Positions 58,731-64,000 of a stretch of 64,000 nt of DNA are shown here, piece by piece. Position numbers and translations under genes: made by a program. Location: NCBI GenBank assembly GCA_010405405.1, contig MU004231.1, positions 4,018,884-4,082,883 on the forward strand. Reading direction: 5' to 3'. The notes beneath the pieces are model-generated. The model searched no databases and was not told the origin of the DNA. It saw only the letters and a list, made by a program, of their open reading frames with translations. Source of the stretch: Microthyrium microscopicum. Lineage: Eukaryota; Ascomycota; Dothideomycetes; Microthyriales; Microthyriaceae. Numbering within the stretch: position 1 is the stretch's first letter; each line of letters starts with the position of its first letter.

Positions 58731-59533
58731 CTACTTTTTGGGCTCTCCCAAGGTTGCAATAAATTCATCCGTAGTCATGACTCGAGATGCGAAGAGTGGC
58801 CAAATCATTTCCGTAGCAGCTTTCTTCATTTCAGTGCTGAACGCGGCTGTGGCATCGGACCTGGAAATTCTGTCAGTATCGCTATTCTTGGGCGGCGAGT
58901 TTCCCATGCTTACAACAAGGTAGTCTTGTATCCACTGGAGAAAAGTTAGCGAAATACTCCGAAGATTAGATCAGTGAAGCATTGTTGTAACTCACAGATC
59001 ATATGCATATCGGGCTGACGATTCAACGCAGTGGTTGGTAGTCAATCCAGCCAGCACTACCTTTGTGATCTCCCTCTGGCGGAGCTGATAGTTCAGATCT
59101 GTGTTCTGGAACGAGCTATTACACCCAGGTTAGCACCTCTCTAGTCACTGAACGCCTGAAAGATGTTTACGTACCTGCTTGACCAATGTTTGCTGACAAC
59201 GACATCTCCATTCTCCAGATCTGGCTCCATGCCCTTGAAGATCGTGCCTCCAAAGCCACCCTCTTCGAACACGTTGTTCTCTTTCTGGCTTGAGTGGACG
59301 GCCATCATGTGTTTCCAGCCGTCAAAGTTGCCAGCTCTGGAAGGCTGATGCAACCCATAGTATATAGGAATCTTGTGAGCGCGTGCGGCAGCGATGAGAT
59401 CGAAGATATGTGCGATTGTGTTTGAGTCTTTGATCGATTCTTCGAGTCGAGGGTACATCTTTCCTTCTTCGTGGAGAAAGTCATTGTAGGGATCGATGAG
59501 TAGTATGGCCGTTTTGGAGAGATCGGATGTCAT
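58731..59533 (-). CDS. Isochorismatase-like cysteine hydrolase
   Basis: Four exons (59533-59175, 59115-58996, 58934-58914, 58860-58731) give 209 residues. One of them is a 21-nt microexon (GYKTTL plus split codons). The catalytic triad is visible: Asp14 in LLIDPYNDF, Lys115 in VVVSKHW and the nucleophile Cys148 in GLTTNHCVES. The family hydrolyses C-N or C-O bonds (isochorismate, nicotinamide, N-carbamoyl compounds, maleamate). The substrate is not evident. No signal peptide, so probably cytosolic. All three introns have GTRNGT-like donors and fit the family exactly. It is convergent with the Zn2Cys6 gene and divergent from the exporter-like gene. Confidence 0.92.
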
Positions 59534-60334
59534 CTTGGGCTTTGAATATGGGAATGAAGATTTTCAAGTTATATTTGGAGACAATTCTCTGGTTGTATGT
59601 AGAATGTATTTGATTCAAGAAACAAACATTGCCAACTATATATATTATGGACTTTACGACGTGCTGACTTGTATATCTATAACACACATGAACTTTCGAC
59701 TTGTTTTGGGCACTTGAATCATCCATTGGCAAGTAATACATTAGCGGCGGATGCAGTGGAGCAAGGCGGGCGCAGTGGACCGAGGCGGCCGCCAAACAAC
59801 TTTCTATATTACTCGAATATAACTGATATGCTGCTAGGATGTTTCAAATCTTGAATGGGCCTGCCGCCTCAGGAATCTGAAGGCTACCATCACTCGTGTT
59901 GCAGATTATATGACCACGATGGCAAATCATAAGCAGATAGAAGGTGATGGAGTGCTTATAGCTCGTGAAATAAGCCTTACGCATAAACTGAATTTGACGC
60001 TAACAATAGGACCAAGACATGAGGTGAATGTTTATTGATGTCAGAGTCTTAGGTAGAACATTTTCTACAGATTTATGGAAAAGGGGTGGAGGAAACCGGC
60101 CGCCGCTAGTCAGGCAATCCCATGGTCACTGCAGCTTTCCATCCTTATGGCTGATATTTTCATGATTTGAAAAGACGCAGCAGATTCTAGTCGCTTTCAA
60201 GTCGGCTAGGATAGTGATAGCTTACGATTTTCAGGGCGAACTGAATATTCATCACGATCCTTTCTAGTTGACACTCTTTGCCTTGGAGCCCTCAGGAACT
60301 CCGAGTATTCATTTTCACAAAGATATCGTCAAAG
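59534..60334. promoter_or_regulatory. Divergent promoter region
   Basis: 800 bp between the starts of the isochorismatase-like and exporter-like genes. Must contain both promoters. I cannot point to a specific operator. Confidence 0.5.
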
Positions 60335-63250
60335 ATGTCGTTTAAGCTACCATTCGGGATGCAACGCCCATTACTACGAGTTGGCTTGAGTTGGCCAGTG
60401 TTTCTACTAATGATAAAGGGCGCCCTTCCACCAACAATGGCTATTGCTATGTATAGGAACCCAGCAGTCGCTACTGTCTACGGAAACTTTGGCTTCCTCA
60501 TCGCACTTGCCAGTATACTCTCACTTCATCTTCAACCAAGAGCTCGCTTTCAGCAGAATATAGTCACAGCTGTGGTAAGTGGGCATTAGTCTAGTGAGAT
60601 TAAGGCACAAAGGCTGACTTCAATGAAAAGTTCTTGACATGCCTGGCAGCAGCAGTCGCTCTGCTTTCTCATTTCGCCGGACTTCAAGCTCGGAAGCATA
60701 CGAAGCCTTCTGGAGCGGCGCCCGGAGCTTATAACTCATCAGCATCTGTTGTCAATGCCATTTTTCTTTGCCTTATCGTTTGGACTGTCAGTGCTCTGAG
60801 ATCAGCATACCCGCAGCTCACGATTCCTCTCCTGATAAGCACAATTTTTTCGATAGTTGCAATATCGAATGGCCCAGAACTGATGTTAGGGCACAACAGC
60901 CTGATCTTATGCAAACAACTGCTATACTGTTATCTTACTGGTTTCGGCATTTCGACAGTTGTGTCCCTGGCGATATTCCCAAGGACCTCTCGCTCAGTCT
61001 TCATCGAGAGCTCCCACCAATTCGCAGTTTTATGCCGAGATCTTCTCCAGAAAGAGCAAGATTTGCTTCGGTCTTCAGGTGAAAGCGCAAAATCTACAAA
61101 AGAAGACAATTCCGAGCGCAATGTTCGAGGAGGTGCTGTGAAATCATTGGCCATGAGAATGATCAGTTCAATGTCCAGCTTAAGAGACGAACTACACTTT
61201 GCAAGTCAAGAGATTGCTATTGGCAGGCATGACTATGCCGATCTGGAAAATCTACTTCATCGCCTAGAGAGCCTGATGGTCCCGATTCTTGGACTTTCCA
61301 AAATGTCTGACTTCACTCTCGTTTCTGAGCCATTCAGTGAGCGATTAACTTCCCCGGCTGGGCTTACAGATGCCACGGTGCTCGTCTTCAAGAATGCAAT
61401 AAAACATTTGGACAGCGCATTGCAGCTCGTCCGCTCCTTACCGAACGCTAATGGTCTATTCTCTCCTTCTGGCATCATCATTCCTGGAAACGATGAAAAC
61501 AAAGACTACGATGAAAAGCTAGAGCATATTCTAGTACACCTGAACGCTGAGATGGCATCGAAAATAAACAGGAAGAATGATGAGCTCCCTGAAGACAACA
61601 TCGCTACCCTGGATCCTGTGATATTGAAAGCGGTAGAAGAAAATCTTTACGTTATCCGCCTGCTAAAGTCGGCCTCAGTAGCTTCTGATGAACTTTTGCA
61701 ATTTAGCAGAGCATTACTTCTGAAAAGTACTACTGAAGGATGGCATTTCATGTATCCGCGATTTGCCCATATGCCCATTTTCAGAATTTTCCTAAGCCGT
61801 CACCAGATCTACGAAAGAGAACTATTAAACCCCGAACACCTTGCGCCGCGAAATAAACTCGAAAGATTGGGCAATAGGCTTCGCAAAGTGCTCTCTATGC
61901 TAGGCTCTGACTCCTCGAAATTTGGCCTACGAGTGCTAGCGGCTACGATGAGCATTGGCATCATGGCGTTTTTGGAATCTACACAGCACTTCTTCGTCAG
62001 GTATCGTGTGCTCTGGGCTGTGGTCATGACCCCGATTTCCATGAGTCCAACGGCGGGCACAGCTATCTACGGTTTCATTGGAAGGGCAGCAGGTGTTACT
62101 GCTGCAATGCTGTTGGCTTATGTCAATTGGTATATCGTTGATGGAAAGACTGCTGGAGTCGTAGTGATGTTTTTCTTTTCCATGATGCTGTATTACTTCT
62201 TGTTGCTGAAATATCCTCGTTTCATTGTCTTGTTCATCTTGGCTGCTGCAAATCACGTCCTGATCATTGGTAAGTAATATGTCAATTGACAGTGAACTAT
62301 GAAATACTTACATATCCCAGGCTATGAGCTTCAGCTATCGGTCAAAGTTCCAACACCAATCGTATCTCCTCAGCGATACTTTCCTGTGTATACCTTAGCT
62401 CCTTACCGTCTGCTTTGCGTCCTTGCAGGGTTGTTCGTCGCTTTTATCTTCACTATATTTCCTGTCCAAATATCAGAACACAAAATCCTGCGCAAGGACG
62501 TGGGAACTGCCCTTGCATTACTCACTACTTACTCCAGCTCCGTTTCTGCAAGTCTGGATCAACGAATTAGAGGCTTAGAAGGAGATATCAGTCAAGCATC
62601 TAGTCCCGGGAGAATACTGAAAGCGACGAGGAATGAAATCTTGTTCAAAGAGCTTGCTCTGTTGAGTAAAATGCGACAGATCTCAGCCATGATTCCTTGG
62701 GAGATTGAATTAGGAGGGCGCTTTCCCAAGAGCTCTTATGATCAACTTGTGGATGCAATTCAAAGGTGAGAATCCAAATCACCCTAAGGAAACGTATGAT
62801 TTCTGACAATGCTGCAGTTCGATAGCATCTCTCAGCGTGATTGCCTACGTCTCTCAAACATTTCCCAATTTCGAGCATCTCCCGTCCAATGAGTTCGTCC
62901 GAGATCATTATACTTCGTCACTGCTCCATCCCACTTCGAACAAAATGGCAACGACGCTTTCGCTCTTAGCTTTGTCGCTATCAACGGGCACCCAGTTGAC
63001 TCCAGGCTTTCCAAGTCCTTTCAAGACACGTCGACAGCGATTTCTTGTTCAGGGAGTCGACAAACTACGCGCACAAATATTGGCTGACCCTAACTTTGAA
63101 GCATTTCTTGTCGTTGATGTTGCTAGTGCCCAGCTACTTCATTCGTTGGAACTTTTGGTCGAAACTACGAGAGAGCTTGTCGGCACGATGAACTTCAGCG
63201 AGGAGGAAAGTTTGGGCACTACTAATCAAGCCTTGGTGGATTCAGTGTGA
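60335..63250 (+). CDS. Aromatic-acid-exporter-like (ArAE_2/FUSC-type) membrane protein
   Basis: Four exons (60335-60574, 60631-62269, 62321-62765, 62818-63250) encode 918 residues. The layout is that of fungal FUSC/ArAE proteins. An N-terminal bundle of about six membrane segments (IKGALPPTMAIAMY onward, to about 210) is followed by a cytosolic helical region. A second bundle (GLRVLAATMSIGIMAFLEST, VVMTPISMSPTAGTAIYGFIGRAAG) and a C-terminal cytosolic domain follow. Relatives are linked to efflux of aromatic acids or brefeldin-type compounds. The transport direction and substrate here are not known. Introns are 51-56 nt with CTGAC-like branch sites; the first ATG in frame near a membrane segment is 60335, although an upstream GTG frame exists. 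Neighbouring regulator and hydrolase suggest a small catabolic locus. Confidence 0.9.
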
Positions 63251-64000
63251 ACAAAGCAACTCAAGGCGATGAGAGGATCCATTCTGTTGTGTTTGAACCA
63301 AACTCAGTAGAATAAAAAATGAGGTTAGTTTCACCAGGCTGTGAGAACCCGATGGGTTTTATTGATAATATAATTCGTATATGACGCATTTCAAATGGGC
63401 CAATGGGTTAAGAATCAAACCAGCATCTTGCACACCAAAACATAGAAGTAGGTAATTCGCATTAGGAGTTGAGAAGCTATTGTCACTTATCTCACTGTAT
63501 TAAGCAATTGTATCTGTCGCATTGCTCGGATTCAGCCGATTGATTGATCTCTGTAAGATTAGTGTTGAGACTGCAGTGTTATTGGTTCATATTGCAGAGC
63601 CTCAGGGGTGTATATATTGACTTGAATCCTACTGAGTGCCATGAAACCAATGTCAGTCCTATTTAGGTTCGGAATGATAACTTTCACGTTGAATTAAATA
63701 GTAAGACCATATTTTCCCTGCTAGTTAGTATCGTAGAAGTAAGAAAGAGCAGCTTCGTCAATTAGAATCTTGAGAATCCGATCGCTTTCCTCGCATACTG
63801 AGTCTTATAGTATTGAGGCAAGTCGCTTGGAAGTTGAAGGTCAGCCTTAAGCGATAGGAATAATGTAATCGTACGTACAACTCATCGCCTCCATAAAGCC
63901 CCTGTACTGTCTGCTTGCTTAGAGATAAAGTCATATTATGGGAACAAATTTAATTAAGTTCTCGAAGATTTCAGGCTAACTCGAAAGATATGATGTGCTA
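63251..64000. other. Right-hand end, no gene recognised
   Basis: 750 bases after the exporter-like stop codon. No coherent frame, RNA gene or repeat was recognised. Confidence 0.55.

Noticed and set aside
1-64000. rRNA, tRNA and CRISPR-like arrays
   Set aside because: No clover-leaf or B-box-like tRNA arrangement was noticed and no rRNA sequence recognised. Regularly spaced repeats are limited to the short array at 50610-50700. A covariance-model scan was not possible.

Overview
The window looks like nuclear DNA of a filamentous ascomycete (Pezizomycotina). Genes carry short introns of about 45-65 nt with GTRNGT-like donors, CTRAC/CTGAC branch sites and YAG acceptors. The gene families are typical of moulds: HET, NACHT/STAND, Zn2Cys6 regulators, NmrA-like, GH55, GH17 and a MARVEL protein. 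An AT-rich block shows the heavy C-to-T/G-to-A decay of repeat-induced point mutation (RIP). A leotiomycete (helotialean) host is my guess from the style of the CorA-like and secreted proteins; it is not proven.

Layout. 0-6.4 kb: the end of a GH55 glucanase, a small secreted cupin-like protein, and an FAD monooxygenase fused to an acetoacetate-decarboxylase-like domain. 7-12.6 kb: divergent housekeeping genes, the exoribonuclease XRN1 (-) and mitochondrial ribosomal protein bL27m (+). 13-18.2 kb: an amidase, a decayed inverted-repeat element, a Zn2Cys6 regulator and an NmrA-like protein. 18.2-25.2 kb: a 48-bp perfect inverted repeat, a large protein of unknown function, and a membrane-anchored GH17 glucanase (BtgC type). 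27.5-34.5 kb: an incompatibility/cell-death locus with a tandem-HET protein and a STAND NTPase, divergently arranged. 35.4-45.7 kb: a MARVEL protein, an FAD/NADPH reductase lacking an FMN domain, the uracil-catabolism protein URC4, and a dead DUF1295-like gene. 46.4-56.7 kb: one 10.3-kb Copia-type LTR fossil with matching 5-bp target duplications. It holds a nested DNA element and, unexpectedly, an island of normal base composition carrying an intron-containing CorA-like gene copy. 56.9-63.3 kb: a Zn2Cys6 regulator, an isochorismatase-like hydrolase and an aromatic-acid-exporter-like membrane protein.

The strongest leads are the host gene enclosed in the LTR element and the divergent tandem-HET/STAND pair. 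Next come the monooxygenase-decarboxylase fusion with its proline-rich insert and the undiverged 48-bp inverted repeat. Exon joins were worked out by eye from reading frames, splice consensus and family conservation; no alignment or search was run.
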